A stretch of DNA of 44,167 nt from Eubacterium sp. Lineage in GTDB: Bacteria > Bacillota > Clostridia > Lachnospirales > Lachnospiraceae. Numbering within the stretch: position 1 is the stretch's first letter; each line of letters begins with the position of its first letter. The stretch covers positions 1 through 44,167 of the forward strand of contig JALEKC010000039.1 in assembly GCA_022769325.1 (NCBI GenBank), in the 5' to 3' direction. A program made the position numbers and the translations under genes. The notes beneath the pieces are model-generated. The model ran no database searches. It saw only the letters and a list, made by a program, of their open reading frames with translations, and was not told the DNA's origin. This document shows, piece after piece, positions 22,303 to 30,842 of this stretch.

Positions 22303-23301
22303 CTATTTATTTGTACCATTTTTTGAGATATTTGTCAATGCTTTTGTTAAAAAGATTTCTGCAATCAAATTTTCCTGCATTCGCCCGGTTTTAAATCGCT
22401 CTTCCAAGTCAACACGCATCTCCAATAAGGACATCAACGTATCTTTTGTAAAATGTTTTTCCTGATTGCGGTACTTTTTGATGGTAAAAAATGGGATTCC
22501 AATCTTTGCTGCCAAATCACGATCTGACAAACTGCGTCCTCCTTCTTTAACCTGCAACAAAATATTGATATGTCGTCCCAGCATGTGCAAAATCTTCAGG
22601 GGGGGCTCTTTTAATTCAAGTAAATCTGCATAAAGAGCAAACACCTTCTCCTGCTCTCCGGCAATGACGGCATCCATCATTTCAAACAATTTTCCAACCG
22701 TTTGTCCCGAACAAATAGCTTCTACATCCTCCTCTGTAACAACTTCTCTCTCTCCCATATAACCAAGAAGTTTTGCCAGTTCCGAAGCCAGCATATCCAT
22801 TTGAAAGCCCACGCGAGAGACGATAAATTCCGCAGTCGAACGGGAAATCTTTTTTTTATATTGGGCAAAATATTTGGCAATCCAGGGCACCAATTCAACC
22901 TCCGACCGGAGCACACATTCTGTCACACATCCATTTTTTTGAATCCATTTATAAAAACGATTTCTCTTGTCCACCTGCTTTTCCACAAAGATAACGTAAG
23001 TTGTCTCTGGAAATTGCTCTATCATTTCCACCATATCATTGGACTTTTTAAAAAGTTGCGTATTTTCTAATAAAAGGAAACGAGATTCATGAAAAAAAGG
23101 CAATGTATTTCCTATGGACTGCACCTCTTCCAGGGAAATTTTTTCTCCTTCAAAATAAGAGGCATTCATATCATCCCCCGGCACAGTCAAGGCAGCTTTT
23201 AATCGATTTTTATAATTTCGAATCAAATAGGTTTCCTCCCCATACAAAAGATGAAATCGAGAGAGCTCACCTGATTTTAACTGTGCATCTATCGTCAACA
23301 T
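22303..23301 (-). CDS. holA: DNA polymerase III subunit delta (332 aa)
   Basis: The clamp-loader delta subunit opens the beta clamp. N-terminal FHLLYGEETYLIRNYKNRLK (with the YGxExyLi motif), LPFFHESRFLLLENTQLFKK, and FPETTYVIFVEKQVDKRNRF mark the mini-ATPase-like domain of delta, and the C-terminal collar domain has KKYRNQEKHFTKDTLMSLLE. The ATG at MLTID was chosen because AGGTG lies 6 bases upstream; a GTG 9 bases earlier lacks spacing. It follows comEC on the same strand, a frequent neighbour pair in Firmicutes, and precedes the tRNA-Ser gene. Confidence 0.93.
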   Translation of the reverse strand: MLTIDAQLKSGELSRFHLLYGEETYLIRNYKNRLKAALTVPGDDMNASYFEGEKISLEEVQSIGNTLPFFHESRFLLLENTQLFKKSNDMVEMIEQFPETTYVIFVEKQVDKRNRFYKWIQKNGCVTECVLRSEVELVPWIAKYFAQYKKKISRSTAEFIVSRVGFQMDMLASELAKLLGYMGEREVVTEEDVEAICSGQTVGKLFEMMDAVIAGEQEKVFALYADLLELKEPPLKILHMLGRHINILLQVKEGGRSLSDRDLAAKIGIPFFTIKKYRNQEKHFTKDTLMSLLEMRVDLEERFKTGRMQENLIAEIFLTKALTNISKNGTNK

Positions 23302-23364
23302 ATCCTTCACCTCACAATAATTAAAGTTTCATTTTATTCATTATAACATGATTTTTTCCACCTC

Positions 23365-25551
23365 TCAATCCTTAAAATGCCAACATCTTTTTTGCTTTTT
23401 TCGATATTCTGCAAATAATGCTCCTTTTTCTGCCGTATTCCACCAGATGCATGAATGTTTTTCCAGACGCTCCAAAGTCTCCTTTGATGGATGCCCGTAT
23501 CGATTTTGATAACCGGCAGAAATAAAACCATACGCGGGAGAAATCTGTTGCAAAAAGGAATCTGAAGACGAATATTTCGACCCATGATGTCCCACTTTCA
23601 AAATATCATAATTCTGCCCTTTCAACTGTAATTGTTCTTCGCCTCTTTCACCCAAGTCTCCTGTTGTAAAAAGAGACAGGTTCTCATATCGAATTTCCAA
23701 AGTAAGAGAACCATCATTGGCATCTTCCCAATCGTAATTGGGGGCTGGGTGAAGACAAGTAAGTTCCATTTTTCCGCAACGCAAATGATTTCCTTTTTTG
23801 ATTTTCTGCACAGAAATTCCGCTTTTTTTCACAGTTTTTTCCAATTTTTCCAATCCTTCTTCCTTTTTTTGTAATTGGGGAATATAAATCTTTTGAATCC
23901 GGATTCCAAGTTTTTCATTTGATTGAATCAATTCCCGGATTCCACTGATATGATCTTCATCTCCATGGGTGATAAAAACTGCCTGAATTTCTTTTCTTCC
24001 ATAGAATTTCAAAAATTTACTAATTCGATATTTTCCAATTTCTTTTTCCGTAGTGCTGCCGCCATCGATTAAAAAAGTCTTATTTCCACAAAAAATGCAT
24101 GCACAGTCTCCCTGTCCCACATCCAATTGAACATATTGAAATTCAAACCGAGGTGTAAATATCATCAATATGCCTGACAGCAAGGACATACATACTGCCA
24201 TTTTTCTATTATCTCTCTGTAGCCCCCAAAAATATAAGGCAAGAAATAAAATCAGATAATAAACTACTATTTTCCACAGGTCCGGTCTTCCCATCACCCA
24301 GGTGCTGCATGGTAATTGATTTATCATCTGGCACACCCACTCATAAAATGATAAAATCCAATGAGCTGAAGCAAGGATAAACCCACCTGCCAGAGGCCAG
24401 AAAAGACACAGCACGCAGCCTAAAATACCAATTCCTAAGAGGAAAGACAAAAAGGGAAGCAAAATAAGATTGGCTACGATAGAATAAATACATATTTCAT
24501 AAAAATACCATAGTAAGACAGGAAGTGTTACAAAAAAGGTCCATATTGTCACACACAACGTCTTTTTCCACTCTTCCATTTTTTTCTGCCTTTCTTCTGT
24601 CATCTCTTGAAAAAGAAGAATTCCGCCTGCAGTAACAAAAGACATGACAAATCCGCATTGAAAAAGCTGTAAGGGATTTTGTATTAATATCATGCAACCA
24701 CTGATTGACCATGCCGTAAATCCATCATAAGTTTTACCCAAATATCTTGCCAGTAAACGAATCCATAACATCCATACAGCCCGGGAAGTCGCTACAGGAA
24801 ATCCCGTAAATTGCCCATAAAGTAACAATAAAATCATAGTAACAATAACTGCCATTTTCATTGGTAGCAAATATTTTCTTAACCAATCAAATAATACTCC
24901 ACCAAGAAGGGAAATATGTAGTCCGGAGATAGCAAGCATATGGGCCACACCAGTTTGCTGGTATAACTCTTTTATGTCAGCATCCAGTCTGGACTTATCC
25001 CCCAAAATCATTGCCCCTAATAGTCCGGCATCCTTCTCTCCCATAACAGTAGATAATTGTCGCATCATCTTTTCTCTCCACACAAAAAAGAACTGCTTAA
25101 CAAGATGAGAAGAAGTATCCAAAATTTTAATCTTTTTTGCATACACTCGTGCTGTTATCTGTTTTGCTTCATAATAAGAATAACTATCAAATTCTCCCGG
25201 ATTCCCGGCTTTTTCAAATGTTTTCAAAGTTCCTTTTACTTGAATTTTATTTCCGATTTGGATGGAGGAAAATAAATCATTTTCGGTTTTTGAACTCACT
25301 GACGGATACAATAGAATCTTCTGCAATAAGAACGGAGTCTTTTCTTGAGATAACTCTTGAATTTTGGATAAATAAATCACTTTACCGGAAGAGGAGGGAA
25401 CAATGTCCGTTACCCTTCCTATACAAATAAACTGTTCTTGCTCCCAAGGAGAAGGAACTTTGTTTTCACGGAAATGATTCCAAATCAAAATTCCTAATAT
25501 CAGGAGCAAAAATAGTATTCCCATCGGACGTCTAAATTTTATTCTTTTCAT
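23365..25551 (-). CDS. comEC: DNA uptake channel protein ComEC/Rec2 (728 aa)
   Basis: This is the membrane channel for incoming single-stranded DNA. Layout: an N-terminal DUF4131 domain (about residues 1-155, with a first membrane helix near 10-26), the Competence domain with the signature YQQTGVAHMLAISGLHISLL near 205-225 and many membrane helices to about 470, and a C-terminal metallo-beta-lactamase domain with QLDVGQGDCACI, the metal motif HGDEDH (529-534), a TGDLGERGEEQL block, and GHHGSKYSS (654-662). The length is family-typical. It begins 6 bases after the GerMN gene. Metal-binding residues are intact. Confidence 0.94.
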   Translation of the reverse strand: MKRIKFRRPMGILFLLLILGILIWNHFRENKVPSPWEQEQFICIGRVTDIVPSSSGKVIYLSKIQELSQEKTPFLLQKILLYPSVSSKTENDLFSSIQIGNKIQVKGTLKTFEKAGNPGEFDSYSYYEAKQITARVYAKKIKILDTSSHLVKQFFFVWREKMMRQLSTVMGEKDAGLLGAMILGDKSRLDADIKELYQQTGVAHMLAISGLHISLLGGVLFDWLRKYLLPMKMAVIVTMILLLLYGQFTGFPVATSRAVWMLWIRLLARYLGKTYDGFTAWSISGCMILIQNPLQLFQCGFVMSFVTAGGILLFQEMTEERQKKMEEWKKTLCVTIWTFFVTLPVLLWYFYEICIYSIVANLILLPFLSFLLGIGILGCVLCLFWPLAGGFILASAHWILSFYEWVCQMINQLPCSTWVMGRPDLWKIVVYYLILFLALYFWGLQRDNRKMAVCMSLLSGILMIFTPRFEFQYVQLDVGQGDCACIFCGNKTFLIDGGSTTEKEIGKYRISKFLKFYGRKEIQAVFITHGDEDHISGIRELIQSNEKLGIRIQKIYIPQLQKKEEGLEKLEKTVKKSGISVQKIKKGNHLRCGKMELTCLHPAPNYDWEDANDGSLTLEIRYENLSLFTTGDLGERGEEQLQLKGQNYDILKVGHHGSKYSSSDSFLQQISPAYGFISAGYQNRYGHPSKETLERLEKHSCIWWNTAEKGALFAEYRKKQKRCWHFKD

Positions 25552-25557
25552 CCCCTT

Positions 25558-26466
25558 TTATCCTTTGCTTGCTCCTCGAACCATGTCCAGATTTCTCTCA
25601 AAAGAGCCGGCAAAATCTTTTACATCCCCGTAGGTTTCCTGCTGTTCCCCATCGATGGTAAATTGAACTTTACTAACATCAGATAGTTCACATAATGTAT
25701 TTACAATAGAATAAACAACAACGGCCCCCTTTACATCCGCCTGCATATTCATAAACTCCCTGCTAAAATCCACATAGCATACATGGTCACGTATCGTAAG
25801 AGAATTTAGTTTAGTTCCTGACGGAATCGTATCACGAACCTCAGATGTATTGGCATCGGATATTTCATCTGGTCCCTTTAACAATTGTTCCACCAGTAAC
25901 CGTGCCAAAGGAACCGTCATATCATGAGTAAGTTTCGTTGAAATTTCTCGCATTTCCGTCCCCTCATTGGAAGAAAAATACAACGTAACATATTTTTCCT
26001 GGGTATATCCTTCTCCCCCAACGGAATCCAGAAAGGAGAGTTTACTCATGATTCCCACATTTTCGCCATCGATTGTCAAAGGCTCCTCTTCCACATAAAA
26101 TTCCACATATTCCACGCCATCTAACTGGCACAAAGTCTTTACAATGGAAGCTCTCAGCAATACCTCATCAATTTTATCCAGATTATAATAAGAGGATAAA
26201 AAATAAATTGTTAACTGCTTCTCCTTCAATTGGAAATCTCGAATATCTGCTCTTTTTTTAAAACAATCCAATAATTCCTGAATAAGGACAACATTATCTT
26301 TGTTTTCACCTTGCATTTCATATTCAGCAGATTCCAAATGAGAGCCATCCTCTGCCACTTGATATAAAATAATATTTCCTTTTCCCTGATATGCAACATT
26401 TCTTTGACATCCACAGCACAATATCAGGACAAACATACTTATGATAAACATACGAAACTTTTTCAT
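25558..26466 (-). CDS. GerMN-domain lipoprotein (302 aa)
   Basis: This is a probable surface lipoprotein. The N-terminus has a basic start, a hydrophobic core and CCGC, with Cys20 the best lipidation residue though the -3 position is Cys where Leu is usual. Two GerMN-like modules follow: about residues 30-140 (KKRADIRDFQLKEKQLTIYF) and 165-285 (VPLARLLVEQLLKGPDEISD, LNSLTIRDHVCYVDFSREFM, INTLCELSDVSKVQFTIDGE). It overlaps the histidine kinase gene by 4 bases, a sign of coupled translation. The trio of regulator, kinase and GerMN lipoprotein recalls MtrA-MtrB-LpqB of Actinobacteria. Confidence 0.82.
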   Translation of the reverse strand: MKKFRMFIISMFVLILCCGCQRNVAYQGKGNIILYQVAEDGSHLESAEYEMQGENKDNVVLIQELLDCFKKRADIRDFQLKEKQLTIYFLSSYYNLDKIDEVLLRASIVKTLCQLDGVEYVEFYVEEEPLTIDGENVGIMSKLSFLDSVGGEGYTQEKYVTLYFSSNEGTEMREISTKLTHDMTVPLARLLVEQLLKGPDEISDANTSEVRDTIPSGTKLNSLTIRDHVCYVDFSREFMNMQADVKGAVVVYSIVNTLCELSDVSKVQFTIDGEQQETYGDVKDFAGSFERNLDMVRGASKG

Positions 26467-27929
26467 GATAAATCTCCCCCTTTTGCCTGATAAATAAGTG
26501 GGATACGAACTGCAAATGTTGTCCCCTGTTTTTCTACACTATGGACCTTGATAGAACCACGGTGAAGCAAAATTGCGTTTCGCGTAATTGCCAATCCCAA
26601 ACCATTTCCACCAGTCTCACGGGATCTTGCTTTGTCAACACGATAAAAGCGTTCAAAGATATGATCCTGTAATTCCTCCGGAATCCCCACACCGGAATCT
26701 GCCACCCGCAGATAAAAGAACTTATGATCGGCATTCAGGGTAACACGCACCCAGCCATTGTCGAAATTATACTTAACTGCATTTTCAATAATATTGGTAA
26801 AAGCCATCCCCAGTTTCACACTATCGATTTGTGCGCTTACCGGACGAACACTTTCAAATATAATCTCAATATTTCGTTGAGATGCAATAGGGGTAATCCC
26901 CTTTAAAATTCCTTCAATAAACTCATTAATGTTCACTTCTTCAATGTACATCTGCACTGCCGATTTATCCATTTTAACAAGTGATAATAAGTCGTTTACG
27001 ATTTTGTTCATTCGATCCAGTTCCTGGTTGATATCTCCCATAAATTCACGATACAATTCCACCGGGGTGTCCTCCTGCATCATTAGGGATTCCACCAACA
27101 CCTTTATGGAAGTAATGGGGGTTTTTAACTCGTGAGACACGTTGGAAACAAACTCCTGTCTGGAATCTTCTAAATTTTGCACCTTCGAAAGCATGGAGTT
27201 GATGGCAGAGGATATCTGTTCCACTTCCATATTATCCCGTATGTCAATCTGCTCACTAAAATCCCCAGACTCAATATGACGAATGGAAGCAACCATTTTT
27301 TTCAATGGTTTCACCAATTTCCCTGTGTATAACCAGGAAACCACAATAATAATTACTGCAATTAATAAAATAATAGAAATACACACTGTTTGTATATTAT
27401 CAAACAGCGATTGAATGGACTGAAAAGAAAAATTCATAACAATAACACCATAAACGGATTTATGGTCTGCACTGTCAACAGGAAGATACACTTCCACATT
27501 GTTTTTATGCTGATTGACAATTTGGGTGGTATTGCCACGGAAACACTGAATCACTTCCGGAATAATCACAACTCCTCCCTCTTCGAGACCATAGGTATCC
27601 CGGACCACCTTTAACTTGGAATCAATAATCAAAATTCGCCCATCGTACATATCCGAAACTTGTGAAAGTTCCGTATCTACTCTTTCACTTTGTTCTCCTT
27701 CTGCCGTCAGATATCCGGAACCTACGATAAGATTAGAAATAACATTTCCACGAACCTGTATCTCAGAAATCCGTTGACTAATACTTCTTGTACGATACAC
27801 ATTTAACAGAACAAGAGAAAAGATAATAAGAGGCACTATGCCAATTACTACAAAAACTCCTAAACTTTGTATACGAATACTTTTAAATTGATGAAAAAAG
27901 TTTTTAAGCCTGGAAATAATAACCAACAC
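26463..27929 (-). CDS. Sensor histidine kinase (488 aa)
   Basis: This is the membrane kinase of a two-component system. It has a first membrane helix at about 22-43, an external sensor part (44-181), a second helix at about 182-201, HAMP (about 202-254), HisKA with VSHELKTP at His266, and the ATP-binding domain with N box IIENAVKY (Asn383), G1 DSGVGIP (411-417) and G2 GGNGLGLAI (440-448). All catalytic residues are present. The GTG start overlaps the regulator gene by 26 bases; the ribosome binding site is poor, so the exact start is uncertain and a few alternative starts in the first 30 codons are possible. Layout resembles the PhoR/WalK class. Confidence 0.92.
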   Translation of the reverse strand: MLVIISRLKNFFHQFKSIRIQSLGVFVVIGIVPLIIFSLVLLNVYRTRSISQRISEIQVRGNVISNLIVGSGYLTAEGEQSERVDTELSQVSDMYDGRILIIDSKLKVVRDTYGLEEGGVVIIPEVIQCFRGNTTQIVNQHKNNVEVYLPVDSADHKSVYGVIVMNFSFQSIQSLFDNIQTVCISIILLIAVIIIVVSWLYTGKLVKPLKKMVASIRHIESGDFSEQIDIRDNMEVEQISSAINSMLSKVQNLEDSRQEFVSNVSHELKTPITSIKVLVESLMMQEDTPVELYREFMGDINQELDRMNKIVNDLLSLVKMDKSAVQMYIEEVNINEFIEGILKGITPIASQRNIEIIFESVRPVSAQIDSVKLGMAFTNIIENAVKYNFDNGWVRVTLNADHKFFYLRVADSGVGIPEELQDHIFERFYRVDKARSRETGGNGLGLAITRNAILLHRGSIKVHSVEKQGTTFAVRIPLIYQAKGGDLS

Positions 27930-28596
27930 CCCATTTTGTATGTATATAATTTGGTTCGCTTGGTACTTTCTCTATTTTTTCACGCAAGCGTCTTACATGG
28001 ACATCTACAGTACGAACATCTCCAAGATACTCGTATCCCCAGACATCATTTAAAAGTTTTTCTCTACTATAAACTTTATTGGGATTGTTCATTAAAAGTT
28101 CAAGTAAATCAAACTCTTTTACTGTCAAATTAACTTCTTTATCATCAATAAATACTCGTCTACTGTCAAGATCAATCTTCATATCTCCAAAAATACGCAA
28201 ATTAGAATCTTCTTCCGCTTTTGTTTCTTTTTTGGAACTTCGACGCATAATTGCCTTAATACGTGCTTTTACTTCTAAGATATTAAATGGCTTTGTAATA
28301 TAATCATCCGCACCATATTCCAAACCCAGAATCTTATCCATATCTTCCCCTTTTGCCGTAAGCATAATAATAGGAACATCTGAAAATTCACGTATTTGCT
28401 GACAAACTTCAAATCCGGAAAGTTTTGGAAGCATGACATCCAATAAAATGACATCATATGTATTTTGCTTGACAGCATTCAATGCCTCTTCTCCGTCATA
28501 CGCAGAATCCACTTCCATGCCATCCTGCTCTAAACTAAAACGTAATCCCTTAACAATCATTTTTTCATCATCCACTACCAAAACTTTCTTTGCCAT
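27904..28596 (-). CDS. OmpR-family response regulator (230 aa)
   Basis: This is the partner of the kinase above. The receiver domain has Asp9 and Asp10, phospho-acceptor Asp53 (LLDVMLPK), Thr80 and Lys102 (TKP); the DNA-binding domain is of the OmpR winged helix type with VKEFDLLELLMNNPNKVYSR, WGYEYLGDVRTVDVHVRRLR and a closing YIHTKWGVGYYF. ATG has AAGGAAGAG upstream. The gene lies 44 bases after comEA. Sequence signature is of the PhoB/WalR kind; what it senses cannot be read from the sequence. Confidence 0.95.
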   Translation of the reverse strand: MAKKVLVVDDEKMIVKGLRFSLEQDGMEVDSAYDGEEALNAVKQNTYDVILLDVMLPKLSGFEVCQQIREFSDVPIIMLTAKGEDMDKILGLEYGADDYITKPFNILEVKARIKAIMRRSSKKETKAEEDSNLRIFGDMKIDLDSRRVFIDDKEVNLTVKEFDLLELLMNNPNKVYSREKLLNDVWGYEYLGDVRTVDVHVRRLREKIEKVPSEPNYIHTKWGVGYYFQA

Positions 28597-28640
28597 ACGC
28601 TTCTCTTCCTTTCTACATCAAAATGTTCTCATTTCCTCTT

Positions 28641-29225
28641 TTAAACGCATATCTGAGATTGGATTTTATCAAAAACACCCTCTTTAATTCCTGTAATATT
28701 CATTAAATCTTCTATTTTCTGAAATCTTCCATTTGCCTCACGATATGCAATAATCGCAACCGCCTTTGCCTCGCCAATACCGGTTAATGTCATCAATTCT
28801 TCCTTCGATGCCTGATTTAAATTCACCTTGCCGGAATTGGCATCTGTCCCTTTATTTTGTGATTTCTCTTTTTTCTTATTGTCTTTGGAGGAAGCAATCG
28901 TAAGCTGTGTACCATCTTCCACCACTTCCGCCTGATTTATCATACTGACAACAGCATCCTTGGTAAAACCGCCAGCTTTATCTACTACTTCAATCACACG
29001 GGGTTTATGCTGAAAAATATAAACACCCGGTTTTTTTACAGCACCCACAATATGAACATAAATTTGTTCCATATCCTGCTCCGTCTGCTCCAGCTGCCCG
29101 GCCTGCTCCTTTGTCACATCCACATTCTCCGTGGTTTCCGGCTCGTTTTCTCCATACAGCCACAGACAGCCACAGATACATATCCCAACTAGAATCATAA
29201 AAATGATATTTTTTTTATACTTCAT
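28641..29225 (-). CDS. comEA: Competence DNA-binding protein ComEA (194 aa)
   Basis: This is a DNA receptor on the cell surface during DNA uptake. It has an N-terminal membrane anchor (IIFMILVGICICGCLWLY, residues 7-24), an SLBB domain (about 55-115, YVHIVGAVKKPGVYIFQHKP), a Lys-rich linker, and a C-terminal double helix-hairpin-helix: VNLNQASKEELMTLTGIGEA and YREANGRFQKIEDLMNITGI. The ATG MKYKKN was chosen because CAGGAGAG lies about 9 bases upstream. It is separated from comEC by the two-component genes, although the two proteins work together. Confidence 0.93.
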   Translation of the reverse strand: MKYKKNIIFMILVGICICGCLWLYGENEPETTENVDVTKEQAGQLEQTEQDMEQIYVHIVGAVKKPGVYIFQHKPRVIEVVDKAGGFTKDAVVSMINQAEVVEDGTQLTIASSKDNKKKEKSQNKGTDANSGKVNLNQASKEELMTLTGIGEAKAVAIIAYREANGRFQKIEDLMNITGIKEGVFDKIQSQICV

Positions 29226-29274
29226 TCGAAATCTCTCCTGTTTCCAGGAACAAATCACAAAAGTGCACATCTTT

Positions 29275-29303
29275 ATTGTAATACTGAATTTACTTTTTTA
29301 CAA
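29275..29303 (-). promoter_or_regulatory. Promoter ahead of comEA
   Basis: On the minus strand TTGTAA (29298-29303) and TACAAT (29275-29280) are 17 bases apart. The two boxes form the arms of an inverted repeat (TATTGTAA/TTACAATA). The start would be near 29,268, giving a leader of about 40 bases to comEA. Confidence 0.5.
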
Positions 29304-29324
29304 TAAAAAAATAATTTTTTTTTA

Positions 29325-29759
29325 TCATTTCCATTTAAAGGTGAATATTCCTAGGATTATTATAGCTAAACCAACTATTTCCCGCCATTTAAAGGGTTGT
29401 TTTTCCACTCCGAACATACCTAACAATTCAATTATATAGGAAATCAATAATTGAGCTGTTATAATGAAAATTACTGCTCTTGCCGGTCCACATTGATTCA
29501 TTGCCTGGATTACCGTATAGGTAATAAAAGCTCCAATAGCCCCTCCAAGAAGCATATATTTGGGATGAACCTGCATCAAATTAGATATACTTCCTTCTCT
29601 TCCTGTAATAATCCAAGCTGCCACGCATACAACAAAGGCCGTAATTTGAACAAATGCTGCTGACATCCATATGCTGCTTTGTTTTGTCACTTCCGCATTA
29701 AACACCCCTTGTATGCTCATTAAAGCCCCGGATATTAACCCAATTATGATTCCGAACAT
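29325..29759 (-). CDS. DMT-superfamily YdcZ-type membrane protein (144 aa)
   Basis: This small protein of the YdcZ family (half-sized drug/metabolite transporter fold) has four or five membrane helices: an N-terminal IIIGLISGALMSIQGVFNAE, a second ASAFVQ-like SAAFVQITAFVVCVAAWII, a third MLLGGAIGAFITYTVIQAMN, and a last IVGLAIIILGIFTF. The segment GPARAVIFIITAQLLISYII is typical. Substrate unknown. Its ATG follows a hairpin whose T-run ends at the start codon. It stands alone between gpsA and comEA. Confidence 0.85.
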   Translation of the reverse strand: MFGIIIGLISGALMSIQGVFNAEVTKQSSIWMSAAFVQITAFVVCVAAWIITGREGSISNLMQVHPKYMLLGGAIGAFITYTVIQAMNQCGPARAVIFIITAQLLISYIIELLGMFGVEKQPFKWREIVGLAIIILGIFTFKWK

Positions 29760-29807
29760 AAAAAAACAGCCATCCTTCCTTTTTTAATTAAGTATAGCTG
29801 TTTTTTT
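29758..29807 (-). terminator. Hairpin with U-tract overlapping the ydcZ-like gene's ribosome binding site
   Basis: On the minus strand AAAAAACAGC pairs with GCTGTTTTTT, with a 26-base loop that contains GGAAGG, the likely ribosome binding site of the transporter gene. The T-run ends at the ATG. It may terminate the gpsA operon and control the downstream gene. Confidence 0.5.
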
Positions 29808-29834
29808 GTCCTTTTATTCAATGTAATGATACTT

Positions 29835-30842
29835 TTACCAGCCTAATGTCCGATATTCACTGACGCGATCACGCATCAGCAACTCTTTTAAGGCTTGTGT
29901 GGCCGCCTTATCATGGAACAACACTGCATTAATTTGTTCTACAATAGGCATAGATACATGATGGCGATTTGCCAATTCCATGGCAGCCTGTGCACAATTT
30001 ACACCTTCCACCACCTGTTTTACTTCTGCTTTTGCTTCTTCCAGGGTTTTTCCTTGTCCCAGAAGATAACCGCAATTATGATTGCGACTATGTTTACTGG
30101 TACAAGTTACAATCAAATCACCGATTCCGGATAATCCAAAGAAGGTTTCCATTTTTCCACCAAGTTCAACGCCCAATCGACTGATTTCCAATATGCCTCT
30201 GGTCATTAATGCCGCTTTGGTATTGTCACCCAGTTCCATGCCATCCAGCATTCCGGCAGCCAAAGCAATCACATTTTTCAAAGCACCGCCGAGTTCAATT
30301 CCAATCATATCCGGGCTGATATAAACACGGAATCGCTCATTCATAAACACATCCTGTATAAAAATACCGGTTTTCTCAGACTTAGCACCTACCACCACCG
30401 TTGTGGGTATTCCACGTGACACCTCCTCCGCATGACTTGGTCCGGAAAGAACGGCAACATCTGCCATAGGAAGCACATCTGTCAGAACTTCACACAAAGT
30501 CATCAAGGTTTCATCTTCAATTCCCTTTCCAACATTTACAATAATCTGACCATCCCGTATGTATGGTTTAGCTAATTCCGCAGTAGAGCGAACAAAAGGA
30601 GATGCCACTGAAAAGACGATGATATCCTGTTCGGTACAAGCTCTCTCTAGTTCATCCTCAATTTCAATACTTTCCGGAAGTTTTACTCCGGGTAGACGGT
30701 CCACATGTTCTCTTTTTTCACGAAGCATATCTGTCTCTGCTTTGATTTTGGACCAGATTGTCACTTTGTGTCCATTGTTTGCACATAAGATTGCCAGTGC
30801 TGTCCCCCAGCTTCCGGCACCTAAAAAACTAATTTTCTTCAC
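29835..30842 (-). CDS. gpsA: Glycerol-3-phosphate dehydrogenase, NAD(P)+ (335 aa)
   Basis: This makes sn-glycerol 3-phosphate from dihydroxyacetone phosphate for phospholipids. The Rossmann motif GAGSWGTALA (residues 8-17) is at the N-terminus; then IVNVGKGIEDETLMTL, AVLSGPSHAEEVSRGIPT, the catalytic lysine region GGALKNVIALAAGMLDGMEL, and LSGIGDLIVTCTSKHSRNHN. The start is GTG, because AAAGGAG lies 7 bases upstream; an earlier in-frame GTG lies within the plsY end. It overlaps plsY by 14 bases: plsY adds the acyl group to the product of this enzyme, so both are steps of one path. Confidence 0.96.
   Translation of the reverse strand: MKKISFLGAGSWGTALAILCANNGHKVTIWSKIKAETDMLREKREHVDRLPGVKLPESIEIEDELERACTEQDIIVFSVASPFVRSTAELAKPYIRDGQIIVNVGKGIEDETLMTLCEVLTDVLPMADVAVLSGPSHAEEVSRGIPTTVVVGAKSEKTGIFIQDVFMNERFRVYISPDMIGIELGGALKNVIALAAGMLDGMELGDNTKAALMTRGILEISRLGVELGGKMETFFGLSGIGDLIVTCTSKHSRNHNCGYLLGQGKTLEEAKAEVKQVVEGVNCAQAAMELANRHHVSMPIVEQINAVLFHDKAATQALKELLMRDRVSEYRTLGW

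Noticed and set aside
22151-22465. Plus-strand open frame of 104 codons beginning MKQRSFNTFTFLKQ
   Set aside because: It runs through the tRNA-Ser gene in antisense (the RRRDSNPRARE run is the usual false translation of a tRNA) and into the 3' end of holA.
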